DNA of 35,060 bases from Ignavibacteria bacterium (GTDB taxonomy: Bacteria > Bacteroidota > Ignavibacteria > Tepidaquicellales > OLB5), in assembly GCA_030835005.1 (NCBI GenBank), contig JAUQWT010000279.1, positions 1 to 35,060 of the forward strand, read 5' to 3'. The position numbers and the translations under genes are program-made. Shown here in pieces: positions 7,851 to 16,584 of this stretch (position 1 is the stretch's first letter; each line of letters opens with the position of its first letter). The notes beneath the pieces are model-generated. The model had not been told where the DNA came from. It did no database searches and was given only the letters and a program-made list of their open reading frames with translations.

Positions 7851-8195
7851 TATTTGTTCAAATTCGCTACTGTCTGAATGAGCGGATTTAATTGTTGGTA
7901 ACTCATCATCTCTAAACGCAACTACCGGCATTTTTTCTGTATCAATCATTTAGTTTTCATCATAGAATAGATACAAAACTAAGCCAAAGATCCTTAAAAC
8001 AGGTTCAATTATTTCTTAAAAATCGCTTAAAATGCCTGCTTCAAAAATAGTTAATTTATGTGAATCAAAATATGATACAAATCAAATAGTTACATGTTAC
8101 TTAGCATTTTGTTCAATATTCTTATATTTATTATGTAAGAAGCGGGAACTTGATGGGGTCTTGAGTATTATCTCAGTTGTTGGGTTTTCTGAGAA
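7851..8195. other. Intergenic region upstream of the two-component operon
   Basis: Apart from the optional 33-codon extension of the response regulator (7851-7949) there is no gene. A TAGTTTTG on the minus strand (7981-7974) fits the -7 box and could drive the operon from just upstream of the longer start, but no TTG sits at the expected distance. Confidence 0.4.
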
Positions 8196-8222
8196 TAAAA
8201 AGAGAGTCCTCAACCAACTCTC
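8196..8222 (-). terminator. Probable terminator of the 88-residue gene
   Basis: On the minus strand GAGAGT (8222-8217), a 9-base loop and ACTCTC (8207-8202) are followed by TTTTTATTC. The hairpin starts 10 bases after the stop codon of the gene at 8232-8498. Confidence 0.6.
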
Positions 8223-8231
8223 ATTTGTTAT

Positions 8232-8498
8232 CTATCTGAATTCTTCATCATCGTCATCTAGGTCATCTTCTGTAAAGTCTTCCTCGACAAAGAGTTCATC
8301 ATTTAATTTTTCAATGTCTATTTCCTCTTTATAGGCTTCGTCTTCGTGAGCCTCAGGGCTATCAAGCAGCTCGGGGCTGCACTCCGGGCATTCACTGCAC
8401 TCAATGTACTCCGGAATTTCACCGTTAAAATGCTTAGCTTCCTCGCCTTCGAATTCATGAACAAGGCCGCAGCTGCAATGTGTTTTTATTTTTGCCAT
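8232..8498 (-). CDS. Small acidic protein with an N-terminal Cys cluster (88 aa)
   Basis: The N-terminal half carries a CSCG motif (residues 8-11) and a CSECPEC motif (about residues 34-40), enough cysteines for one zinc site of the zinc-ribbon type. The C-terminal half is extremely acidic, ending in FVEEDFTEDDLDDDDEEFR. No signal peptide, so cytoplasmic. I recognise no named family. A zinc-binding head with an acidic tail could suit an adaptor binding basic partners such as ribosomal or nucleic-acid-binding proteins, but that is only a guess. It is monocistronic, with its own terminator. Confidence 0.7.
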   Translation of the reverse strand: MAKIKTHCSCGLVHEFEGEEAKHFNGEIPEYIECSECPECSPELLDSPEAHEDEAYKEEIDIEKLNDELFVEEDFTEDDLDDDDEEFR

Positions 8499-8696
8499 TC
8501 AAAAAATAAGTTCAAACGGTGTAAAAATAAAGAAACTTTTAAAATGTTTCTATACCTTTTGGAGTTAATTAAAAATAATTAAAAATGATTTATTCGTGTT
8601 GCATTATTAATGCATTTTCAGGATATTATGAATTATTGGCTTCTTTATGTATACTGCGGCAATAAATATGAAGCAGCTGATTTTATACAATACAAA

Positions 8697-8718
8697 AAGC
8701 CGCAAGACTCTGCGGCTT
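8697..8718 (-). terminator. Rho-independent terminator after the T9SS-tail remnant
   Basis: AAGCCGCA (8697-8704), loop of 6, TGCGGCTT (8711-8718). On the minus strand the stem is followed by TTTTTG, so it ends transcripts coming from the 705-residue gene or the remnant at 8773-8847. Confidence 0.85.
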
Positions 8719-8772
8719 CATGCTAACTAACCAGAGGAAAAATACCTTAGGTTTATCTTTTGTAACTGGAGT

Positions 8773-8847
8773 TTACTTTACAAGCAGCATTTTCTTTACA
8801 GAACAGAGGGTTCCTGTTTTGATCTTATAGAAATATATACCGCTGGG
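8773..8847 (-). pseudogene. Decapitated T9SS sorting-domain tail
   Basis: The minus strand reads PSGIYFYKIKTGTLCSVKKM then LLVK and a stop at 8773-8775. This is the last ~24 residues of a T9SS type A sorting domain (compare ASGIYFYKLTAGKFTSVKKM in the intact gene next door). In frame just upstream is a TAA, and nothing related to the rest of a sorting domain precedes it. It is therefore the leftover end of a lost T9SS cargo gene, still followed by that gene's terminator. Confidence 0.85.
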
Positions 8848-9035
8848 TTAACCGGTTCAAGCGGCGCACGGAAATACTCACCGCTTTTTATGAAACAAAA
8901 ATGTGCGACACCTGCCTCAAAAGATTCCGCCTGGGTCAAATTTGGAATTTCTTTTGAGACAGGCAGCAGTCCACTTCTATCTAAACTGCCACTCGCTTGA
9001 GCCCTCGATCAAGCGCTGCAATATCGCACACTATT
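8848..9035. repeat. Palindrome-rich element between two T9SS tails
   Basis: The segment between the remnant tail and the stop codon of the 705-residue gene holds several inverted repeats. TGTGCGA (8902-8908) is complementary to TCGCACA (9024-9030); ACCTGCCTCAAAAGA (8910-8924) matches the complement of TCTTTTGAGACAGGC (8950-8964) in 13 of 15 positions; and CGCTTGA (8994-9000) pairs with TCAAGCG (9009-9015). GC content is higher than the surrounding intergenic DNA and no ORF is present. This looks like a small folded repeat or MITE-like insertion, without any transposase. Confidence 0.5.
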
Positions 9036-11153
9036 CTATTTAACCAATATCATTTTTTTGACTGATGTAAATTTTCCGGCAGTGAGCTTATAAAAATAAA
9101 TTCCGCTTGCAAAGTTTCCTGCATTCCAAGAGTATTCATATGTTCCGGCAATCAGATTATCATTTACCAGTACGGCCAGTTCTTCTCCAATCGAATTATA
9201 AACTGTAAGCATTGTGTGAGAATTCTCCGGAATCAAAAACCTGATACTGGTTTCGGGATTAAAGGGATTTGGATAATTCTGACTTAAGCTAAATCCTGAT
9301 GCAATCTGGGAATTCTGGAGGACCCCTACCGTTGAAGTAGTTGTACGGAATAAACCGCTTTGTGTTCCTGCAAGCAATCTATTGTTGTCATCAAACTCCA
9401 GGTCATAAACCAATAACTGCCCAAGTCCTGTGATGTATTCAGTCCATGAACCGCCGTTATCTAATGATCTCTTTACACTGTAAACTTCATTTTCTACATA
9501 GTGTATGAAAACATGATCCTGGTTACCAACCTCAAAATCAATAACATAAGAAGGTGCAGATGAAACAGGTTGAAAGTTAACCCCCCCATTTGTTGAGCGC
9601 ATCAATGTTATCCCCAAAAGTCCCCAAATATGTCCCTGTGAATTGAACTTCAAGATGCCCGGTGGCTGATCACTTGATATTAATACCCAGCTTGCACCGC
9701 CATTTGTCAATTTGAACAGGCCATACTGAGTGTTGAATCCGCCCCATCTTGCAGAAACATAAAGGTTGTTTTGAGGATCAACTGACAGGCCATAGTAATC
9801 AATGGTTGTATCACTTGGGAGCCCCATAACGGCTTCAACCCAATTGTTTCCGTTATCAACTGACTTGTATATTTTGCCGGACCCTGTAGCAAAAATTTCA
9901 GAATTCAAATTTATCGCCATCATTCCGCTATTAACTCCGGCAGGTAAATTACTCAATTTGCTCCAGCTATCACCATTGTTTAGTGAACGGAATATACCAG
10001 ATCCCAAAATATAAGCAAACAGAGTTGAATTCGGGCTCAATATCAAAGTTCTTGGGCCAGTTTCAGGTAATCCATTAATCAGATTGATCCATGAACTACC
10101 ATTATCCGTCGATCTCGAAATATATCTTTCAGAACCGGCGAAAATTGTATTGCCTCTTGAAATAATAGTTTTAACATTAGGGATCCTGATCCCGTTATTG
10201 GCTTCATTCCAGTTTATGCCGTTGTTAACAGACTTGAATACACCCAGGTCAGATGCTGTGAAAAGCTTTCCGGCTCCGGCCGGCAATATTGAATAAACGT
10301 CAAACAATGGCGCATTTGATATCGAAGAGATCTGAATCCAGTTACTGCCGTTATTTGTAGATTTAAAAATGTTCCCTCCCTCAGCGGTGAATAAGTCTCC
10401 CGCTGCATTTGATGCCATTGGCATTTTTGATACATTATCCCAGCTTCCGGCGTTGTTAACTGATCTCAGCACATTTCCTCTGGATGTAAAAAAAATGTGC
10501 CCAAGGCTGCTGGTAAATACTTTACCGCAGGTATCATTCCTGAGTATTCCCCAGCTTGCTCCTCCGTTGTTCGATCTGAACAATCCGTTAAGTGTAGCAA
10601 CATAAACATCTCCGTTAGTGTTCGTGCTGATAGAACGGATCGCAAGATCCGGAAATGGAGATATTGTGAATGAGTTTCCATTATCTACAGACCGGTGAAT
10701 TTCTCCGGATTGTATGAATTGACCATGGAAGCTGAACATATAGGACGTACCAGCGAGTATTACTCCACTGGGAGTTGCTGTCATGTCACTGAAGTCATAA
10801 CCGCCATCCGGCACGCGCAATTCCCATGTTGCTCCTTCGTTGGTTGAGCGGTAAACCTTGGATTGAAAATTCCCAATGCCGATATAAATGAAACCATTGG
10901 GAGCTACACAGCCTGTTGTAATATCCTTTATTGATGAAGGTGTTACCTGGGTCCATGATTGGCCCTCATTTGCAGACCTGTAAACTGCACTACCGGATAA
11001 TGCATAAAGACTGCCATTTGGTGCAGAAAGTATCTTTAAAACGTGCCCCCCGTATGGTCCGTTTAATTGTTGCCAGAAGTCCTGTGCTTTTATCTCATTT
11101 ATACAAAATGAGACAAAAAAGAAAAACACGAGTGAAAACAGAGTTTTTTTCAT
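9036..11153 (-). CDS. Large secreted BNR/Asp-box repeat protein with T9SS type A sorting domain
   Basis: 705 residues. A signal peptide (LFSLVFFFFVSFCINEIKAQ) is followed by about 580 residues of repeated units with Asp-box turns (S.NEGQSW, S.NNGSNW, SVNNGINW, STDNGSSW, SLNNGDSW, SVDNGNNW). The number of units exceeds one propeller and suggests two, as in sortilin/Vps10-like or xyloglucanase-like BNR proteins. No catalytic motif is obvious. The end is a T9SS type A sorting domain: NYPNPFNPETSIRFLIP linker, TMLTVYNSIGEELAVL, YSWNAGNFASGIYFYKL and SVKKMILVK. Expected to be exported through T9SS to the surface. A palindromic element starts right after its stop codon. Confidence 0.85.
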   Translation of the reverse strand: MKKTLFSLVFFFFVSFCINEIKAQDFWQQLNGPYGGHVLKILSAPNGSLYALSGSAVYRSANEGQSWTQVTPSSIKDITTGCVAPNGFIYIGIGNFQSKVYRSTNEGATWELRVPDGGYDFSDMTATPSGVILAGTSYMFSFHGQFIQSGEIHRSVDNGNSFTISPFPDLAIRSISTNTNGDVYVATLNGLFRSNNGGASWGILRNDTCGKVFTSSLGHIFFTSRGNVLRSVNNAGSWDNVSKMPMASNAAGDLFTAEGGNIFKSTNNGSNWIQISSISNAPLFDVYSILPAGAGKLFTASDLGVFKSVNNGINWNEANNGIRIPNVKTIISRGNTIFAGSERYISRSTDNGSSWINLINGLPETGPRTLILSPNSTLFAYILGSGIFRSLNNGDSWSKLSNLPAGVNSGMMAINLNSEIFATGSGKIYKSVDNGNNWVEAVMGLPSDTTIDYYGLSVDPQNNLYVSARWGGFNTQYGLFKLTNGGASWVLISSDQPPGILKFNSQGHIWGLLGITLMRSTNGGVNFQPVSSAPSYVIDFEVGNQDHVFIHYVENEVYSVKRSLDNGGSWTEYITGLGQLLVYDLEFDDNNRLLAGTQSGLFRTTTSTVGVLQNSQIASGFSLSQNYPNPFNPETSIRFLIPENSHTMLTVYNSIGEELAVLVNDNLIAGTYEYSWNAGNFASGIYFYKLTAGKFTSVKKMILVK

Positions 11154-11425
11154 TGTTTTAAGTTTAATTATAGATTTTTCCTGATTTTTTTATCATTTTT
11201 ATTAACTCCTCAAAAGTAGCACAAAATGTAAAGATTAAAAAATCAAATTTACTAAAGAATAATAAGTCATAATCGTGAAATTGAGTTTTACTGAGAGTTT
11301 AAATTATTATTATATAGTAATTTATAAGACAGAACGAGGATATGTTATAAGAAGTCACTTTTGCCTTTACTGAGTTTCTTAAATAAGTTATCTTTTCAGA
11401 ATAAATTGAAAGTAAACTTAAACAT

Positions 11426-13045
11426 ATGAAAAACAGCGGTAGTCTGTATAATCTTATTACGTCATTAAGTGGCAGCGAAAAATCATACTTCAGGAAATAT
11501 GCTAAAAGACATACAATTGGGGAAAAGAATGTTTACCTGCGATTGTACGAAATGATCGAAAGAATAAAAGACCCCGGAAAGTACAACGAAGATCAATTAA
11601 GGTCAGGACTTGAAAATTATTCCGGAATATCCAATTTCTCTGTTCTGAAGAGTTATCTTTACAAAATGATCCTTAAGAGTATGGAAGCTTACCACAGTGG
11701 ATCAAGTAAAGCATCATTGATAAATTCACTAGTTGAGAATTTCCGGTTTCTGAACAGAAAAAAACTTTATAGGGAAGCATTCGCAGTTTTAAGGAAAGCA
11801 AAAAAAATAGCACGGGATTATGAGTTAACGGAAAAATTGTACGAGATCATCAAATTTGAAAGAGCTATGATTAAAAATATTGAACCCGGAAATGTGGAAT
11901 TACAAAACATAGCTAACGTTGAATTGGTTGAGACCGCCGATAAACTAAGTAACATAGCCCAGTATACTTATCTAAACGATACGGTAATTTCCTTATCAAG
12001 CCAGTATGGATTGCCAAACACAGAGCAATTGAACGAGAGATTTGATGAGATCATGAAGAGTGAATATCTTAAAAGCAGCGAACACGCTAAAACTTTTTTC
12101 TCACTTCTTTACTTCTATCAAATTCACGCTACATATCATTTTAAACTATCTCAATACGAAAAATGCCTGGATTTATATAACGCGAGCTTGCTGCACATGG
12201 AAAGTAACAAGTACATGATGGAGCACAATCCAAGAAATTATGCTATAATGGTATTAAATTGTCTTGACATGTGTGACATTCTCAAAAACTACCATGATTA
12301 TGATATATACTATGCAAAATACACTGAATTCATGAAGAAGCTTTCTAAGGATATTCCTGAGAGCGCAAAGATGAGCATTGTATCAAGAGTTTATATTCTG
12401 GAAATTAGGAAATTCACAACAATGGGTGATTTTGATGAAAAGAAGAGAGAAATAATTGATATTGCAACAAATGTTGAACAGAATATGAGCAAATTTGCTC
12501 ATGTTGACCGAGTCATTTTAACTTTTCAGTTTGCAATGTATTACTTTGGGTGCGGCAATTACAATGAATCTCTCAAGTGGCTTAATCAGATAATAAACAA
12601 TGATGATGAAGTAAGAAGAGACCTAAGGACTGAGTGTAAAATGCTGTTTCTGATAATTCACTTTGAGCTTAAGAATTACGATTTTCTCGAGTACGCAGTC
12701 AAATCAACTTACAGGTACTTATTGAAATTTCAAACATTGAAGGGTATTGAACCGCTCATCCTGTATTTTATTAAGAAGATAGCCTCCATTTCTAACGAAA
12801 ATGAATTGAAGGAACTTTTTGAGGAATTGCGCCAGAAGATGATCAGAAATAAAGAAATAGTAGATGAATACGGATTCAAATACCTGTACTGGGTTGAAAG
12901 CAGGTTATCAGGTACAACTTATGCAGAGATCATGAAAAGAAAATTTTCAGAAGCCCAGTCCCCGGCAAATGCATACAGAAACTACACGCCCGGCGAAGGC
13001 TATTATAACACGAGCCTGCAAAAAGATATTGATGATATAAAATGA
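11426..13045 (+). CDS. Large all-helical protein of unknown function (539 aa), possibly TPR-like
   Basis: No signal peptide and no membrane segment, so cytoplasmic. The sequence is almost wholly helical and rich in Lys, Glu, Tyr and Asn. It opens with LYNLITSLSGSEKSYFRKYA and contains pairs of helices of about 35-40 residues (YLYKMILKSMEAYHS, FLNRKKLYREAFAVLRKAKKIARDYE, YYFGCGNYNESLKWLNQIINND) that resemble divergent TPR or alpha-solenoid repeats. I do not recognise a named family, though proteins with this opening appear to recur in Ignavibacteria and Bacteroidota. It is transcribed alone on the plus strand and converges on the DUF4292-like gene with only 7 bases between stops. A scaffold role is conceivable; nothing firmer. 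Confidence 0.75.
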   Translation: MKNSGSLYNLITSLSGSEKSYFRKYAKRHTIGEKNVYLRLYEMIERIKDPGKYNEDQLRSGLENYSGISNFSVLKSYLYKMILKSMEAYHSGSSKASLINSLVENFRFLNRKKLYREAFAVLRKAKKIARDYELTEKLYEIIKFERAMIKNIEPGNVELQNIANVELVETADKLSNIAQYTYLNDTVISLSSQYGLPNTEQLNERFDEIMKSEYLKSSEHAKTFFSLLYFYQIHATYHFKLSQYEKCLDLYNASLLHMESNKYMMEHNPRNYAIMVLNCLDMCDILKNYHDYDIYYAKYTEFMKKLSKDIPESAKMSIVSRVYILEIRKFTTMGDFDEKKREIIDIATNVEQNMSKFAHVDRVILTFQFAMYYFGCGNYNESLKWLNQIINNDDEVRRDLRTECKMLFLIIHFELKNYDFLEYAVKSTYRYLLKFQTLKGIEPLILYFIKKIASISNENELKELFEELRQKMIRNKEIVDEYGFKYLYWVESRLSGTTYAEIMKRKFSEAQSPANAYRNYTPGEGYYNTSLQKDIDDIK

Positions 13046-13052
13046 CGAATTT

Positions 13053-13871
13053 TTATTTCCATGTTCGCACTTTTACATCGCCGTAAGGATAATCAACCTT
13101 AAAGTCAAGATAACTCTGATTCAGGTTTACTGATTCCAGCGATACCCTGAAGTACTCTCCCTGTTTCGGGCGCCTGATCTCTATTTTTTTGGCATACGAG
13201 CCAGTGCCATAATTCGAAAAATTGGAAAATTCAAAAGAGATGAGAGTCTGCCCTTTACTGCTCAAATAGATGTACTTGTAAACCGAATAATTATCTTTAT
13301 CTACCCAGTATTTTCTTGTTATTGTGCCGCGCTTTAAGGAAAGTACATACTGGTTACCTTCTTCTTTCATTTCAAGAACATCCTTTTTCCCTTTTGGAAT
13401 CCTAACCGTTCCTGAAAATGAATTCAGCATATCGTCAAAAGTGCACCGGATTCTGGTTAATGTACCAATATTAAGAATAGTGGTTGAGCCCGTTGTAACA
13501 ACATCGTTCAGATCATCAAAAAAAGTAAAGCGGTCACGGTTAAAGTGCGCCACTGCAGCATCAATTCCAAGAGGGCCCTCTATCTTGAACCAAAGATCAT
13601 CTTTTTTCTTTACATGAATTTCTATATCGCCTGTTTCATCTATTTTTGGTGTCTTTATTTTGATCTCACCTGATGAAATAATATTATCGATCTCGGCAGC
13701 ACGGCTATTGACTTCTTTTATGATTCTTGAAATTTCAGCTTTTACCGGATCAGTTTCAGTTACCTGAAGGGTGTCTTCTGAGATCTTGGCAGTATCCTGT
13801 TCTTCCTGTGCAAAAAGGTATGCAGAATTTAACGTGACAAAAAATAAAAATGAGTAAAAGAGAGTTTTCAT
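13053..13871 (-). CDS. DUF4292-like periplasmic lipoprotein-carrier-fold protein
   Basis: 272 residues with a signal peptide (LFYSFLFFVTLNSAYLFAQ) lacking a lipobox. A helical stretch of about 40 residues (VKAEISRIIKEVNSRAAEIDN) leads into a series of beta strands (GEIKIKTP, GDIEIHVKKKDDLWFKIEGPLGIDAAVAHFNRDRFTFFDDLNDVV...). This order is typical of the LolA/LolB-like half-barrel found in Bacteroidota DUF4292 proteins: 'simple sugar' strands, then 'FKIxGPLGI' followed by a segment describing fatty-acid-binding walls. Such proteins may carry or bind lipoproteins on the way to the outer membrane. It stands alone on the minus strand, divergent from aspA. Function by analogy only. Confidence 0.7.
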   Translation of the reverse strand: MKTLFYSFLFFVTLNSAYLFAQEEQDTAKISEDTLQVTETDPVKAEISRIIKEVNSRAAEIDNIISSGEIKIKTPKIDETGDIEIHVKKKDDLWFKIEGPLGIDAAVAHFNRDRFTFFDDLNDVVTTGSTTILNIGTLTRIRCTFDDMLNSFSGTVRIPKGKKDVLEMKEEGNQYVLSLKRGTITRKYWVDKDNYSVYKYIYLSSKGQTLISFEFSNFSNYGTGSYAKKIEIRRPKQGEYFRVSLESVNLNQSYLDFKVDYPYGDVKVRTWK

Positions 13872-14004
13872 GAAATTTTGTCTATAACTAATAATAATTA
13901 ATCATTAAATTAGTGAATATTTTGCAACAAATCATCACTTTAATATAGTAGTTTTTAGTGCAAGTAAAACATCACAATTTTAGTCGAAAGGAATGTAAAT
14001 TCAA

Positions 14005-15393
14005 ATGAAAACCCGCGTAGAAAAAGACTCCCTTGGCGAGATTCAAATCCCTCTGGAAGCATATTACGGTGTGCAGACTCAAAGAGCAGTAAAGAATTTT
14101 CCTGTAAGCGGATGGAAAGCGCACCCCGTAATGGTTGATTCCTATGTTTACATCAAAAAAGCCGCAGCAATTACAAATGCAGAGATCGGGCTGCTGGATA
14201 AGAAAGTTGCCGGGGCGATCATTAAAGCTGCAGATGAAGTTCTCGGAGGTAAGCACCGCGATCATTTTGTTGTTGACGTTTACCAGGCAGGCGCAGGAAC
14301 ATCACATAACATGAACACGAACGAAGTGCTTGCAAACCGCGGTATAGAGTTACTTGGCGGAACAAAAGGCAATTACACTCTTATAAATCCAAATGATCAT
14401 GTCAATATGGCGCAATCAACTAATGATACATTCCCTACTGCAATGAGACTTGCCTCACTTATCATGGTGAAGAGATTGCTTCCGGCAATAAAGCATTTTC
14501 AGGCAACTCTCTTAAAGAAATCCAAACAGTTTAGTAAAGTGGTTAAATCCGGCAGAACACATTTGCAGGATGCCTCACCGATCACACTTGGCCAGGAATT
14601 TGAAGGATATGCAGAAATAGTAAGCAAACATTATGAACTTATTTCGTCAACACAGAAACATCTTGCTGAGCTTGGAATTGGCGGTACTGCAGTGGGCACC
14701 GGACTTAACACTCACATAAAGTACCGAAGCCTTATGGCTAAGAATCTTTCTAAAGTAACCGGATTAAAACTAAAGCCGACCCGCAATTATTTCGAGGCAA
14801 TGCAAAGTATGCTTCCGTTTATGGAGCTCTCATCTGCAATAAACAATTTTGCAGTTGACATGACGAAGATCACAAACGACCTGCGTTTACTGGCTTCGGG
14901 TCCGACAACGGGTTTTGCAGAAATTATTATGCCGGCGGTTCAGCCGGGATCATCAATTATGCCGGGTAAAGTCAATCCATCAATGGCTGAAATGATGAAC
15001 CAAGTGCTCTTCCAGGTAATGGGTAATAATCATACAGTCATGATGTGCTCACAGGCAGGGCAGCTGGAACTGAATGTTATGATGCCCGTAATGATATTTA
15101 ATATAGTATGGATGATCGAGATCCTGAAGAATGCCCTGAGTCTTTTTGATGACAAATGCGTTGCCGGACTGGTCGCAGATGAAAAGAAATGTCGTGACTA
15201 TGCCGAGAAATCTATCAGCATAGTAACTGCTCTTAATCCGATCATAGGTTATGCCAAAGCGGCAGAGATTGCCAAAGAAGCAGTGAAAACTCACAGATCA
15301 ATAATGGATGTAATACGCTCGAAGAACATTATGCCTGAAAAGGAACTTAATAAAGTATTAGATCTGGTGAAGCTTACTAAACCGGGACTGTAA
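14005..15393 (+). CDS. aspA: Aspartate ammonia-lyase
   Basis: 462 residues, the usual size of the fumarase/aspartase superfamily. It converts L-aspartate to fumarate and ammonia in the cytoplasm. The three superfamily regions are present: GAGTSHNMNTNEV, AQSTNDTFPTAMR, and the signature GSSIMPGKVNPSMAEMMNQV with the catalytic serine loop. The opening EKDSLGEIQIPLEAYYGVQT and the GAGTSxNMNTNEVLAN block follow aspartase rather than class II fumarase, which has GSGTQTNMNVNEV. The start has an AAAGGAAT ribosome site 8-10 bases upstream. It heads the long plus-strand run and lies 10 bases ahead of alanine racemase. The two may share amino-acid pools, but no functional link is needed. Confidence 0.9.
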   Translation: MKTRVEKDSLGEIQIPLEAYYGVQTQRAVKNFPVSGWKAHPVMVDSYVYIKKAAAITNAEIGLLDKKVAGAIIKAADEVLGGKHRDHFVVDVYQAGAGTSHNMNTNEVLANRGIELLGGTKGNYTLINPNDHVNMAQSTNDTFPTAMRLASLIMVKRLLPAIKHFQATLLKKSKQFSKVVKSGRTHLQDASPITLGQEFEGYAEIVSKHYELISSTQKHLAELGIGGTAVGTGLNTHIKYRSLMAKNLSKVTGLKLKPTRNYFEAMQSMLPFMELSSAINNFAVDMTKITNDLRLLASGPTTGFAEIIMPAVQPGSSIMPGKVNPSMAEMMNQVLFQVMGNNHTVMMCSQAGQLELNVMMPVMIFNIVWMIEILKNALSLFDDKCVAGLVADEKKCRDYAEKSISIVTALNPIIGYAKAAEIAKEAVKTHRSIMDVIRSKNIMPEKELNKVLDLVKLTKPGL

Positions 15394-15403
15394 CTAAGAA
15401 TAA

Positions 15404-16552
15404 TTGAATCCAACACGCGCTGAAATAGACTTTTCGAAGCTGGCATTTAATGTAGAGCAGATACGCAGGCATATTCATGGCGAGTATCCCAGACGCAAGA
15501 TAAAAATTTGCGGAGTGGTAAAAGCTAATGCATACGGTCACGGAATTGAACCGGTCAGCAAAAAACTTGTTGAACTGGGAATTGATTTCCTTGGAGTTGC
15601 AAACTATGATGAAGCGATCAAGCTCAGGAACGAAATACCCAACACACCCATATTAGTATTTGGAACACTTATTCATTCCAAACTTGAGCCGGCAAAATAT
15701 GTGTCAATTCTGCATAAACATAACTTGACTGCTACTGTTGCTTCTTATGATACTGCGAAGTTCATTAACGATTACAGTCAGCGTTTTAAGAACAAATTTA
15801 AGATTCATATAGAAGTTGATACGGGGATGCGAAGGATCGGGCTTGATTACAGGCGCGCTTACAGGAATATTTTGCGCATAGCCGGCCTTAAAAATCTTGA
15901 GCTTGAAGGAATATTTACGCATTTTGCATCATCTGAAGAAAAGAACAAATCATTTTCCCGGCTACAGCTTAACAGATTCAACAAGCTGCTTGCTGATCTC
16001 AAAAAAGCAGGAATCGAGTTCCCTATTATTCACGCAGCTAACAGCGGAGGCGTACTGGATCTCAAAGATTCATACTTCAACATGGTGCGCCCGGGACTTT
16101 TGCTTTACGGATACTATCCGGGCAGCGGAGTGAAGAATAAAATTCAGCTTAAGCCTGTTATGAACCTTAAATCTAAGGTTACTTTTATTAAAAAAATCGA
16201 AGCAGGCGAAAGTGTTTCATACAACAGGAAATTCTACGCAAAGAAAACTGAGTTCATTGGTTCAATTCCTATCGGGTACGGAGACGGCTACTGGCGAAGG
16301 CTTACTAATAAATCAAAAGTCATGATAGCAAAAAAACTTTACCGCCAGGTTGGAGCCGTTTCTATGGATTGGATAATGGTTGAGCTTGGTACCAGATACA
16401 GTATAACAATTGGAGAAGATGTTTTGCTGATGGGAGAAGATAACGGTGTCAATCTTGGTGCAGATAAGCTAGCTAAGATGTGCGGAACCATTCCGTATGA
16501 AATACTTTGTGCGGTTGCCGATAGGGTTGAAAGAGTGTATTTGAATGATTAA
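15404..16552 (+). CDS. alr: Alanine racemase (TTG start)
   Basis: 382 residues starting at a TTG (15404-15406), 10 bases after aspA. It makes D-alanine from L-alanine for peptidoglycan. PLP is expected on the lysine of CGVVKANAYGHG near residue 39, and the second catalytic base is the tyrosine in ESVSYNRKF of the C-terminal beta domain. Other family blocks are HIEVDTGMRRIGLD, the FNMVRPGLLLYGYYPG loop, IGSIPIGYGDGYWR and VGAVSMDWIMVEL. The N-terminal TIM barrel and C-terminal beta domain are complete. The TTG start is the first possible initiator ahead of the conserved RAEIDFSKLAFNV strand, so it is well supported. Confidence 0.93.
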   Translation: MNPTRAEIDFSKLAFNVEQIRRHIHGEYPRRKIKICGVVKANAYGHGIEPVSKKLVELGIDFLGVANYDEAIKLRNEIPNTPILVFGTLIHSKLEPAKYVSILHKHNLTATVASYDTAKFINDYSQRFKNKFKIHIEVDTGMRRIGLDYRRAYRNILRIAGLKNLELEGIFTHFASSEEKNKSFSRLQLNRFNKLLADLKKAGIEFPIIHAANSGGVLDLKDSYFNMVRPGLLLYGYYPGSGVKNKIQLKPVMNLKSKVTFIKKIEAGESVSYNRKFYAKKTEFIGSIPIGYGDGYWRRLTNKSKVMIAKKLYRQVGAVSMDWIMVELGTRYSITIGEDVLLMGEDNGVNLGADKLAKMCGTIPYEILCAVADRVERVYLND

Positions 16553-16584
16553 TTTTAACATAAACTTTCGTTGAATATTTATTA

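Noticed and set aside
9707..10681. Several short reading frames on both strands inside the 705-residue gene
   Set aside because: They are shadows of the repeated Asp-box coding sequence and have no ribosome sites or family features.
14005..15393. Class II fumarase (fumC) as identity of the lyase
   Set aside because: GAGTSHNMNTNEVLAN and the YYGVQT opening match aspartase; fumarase would have GSGTQTNMNVNEV.
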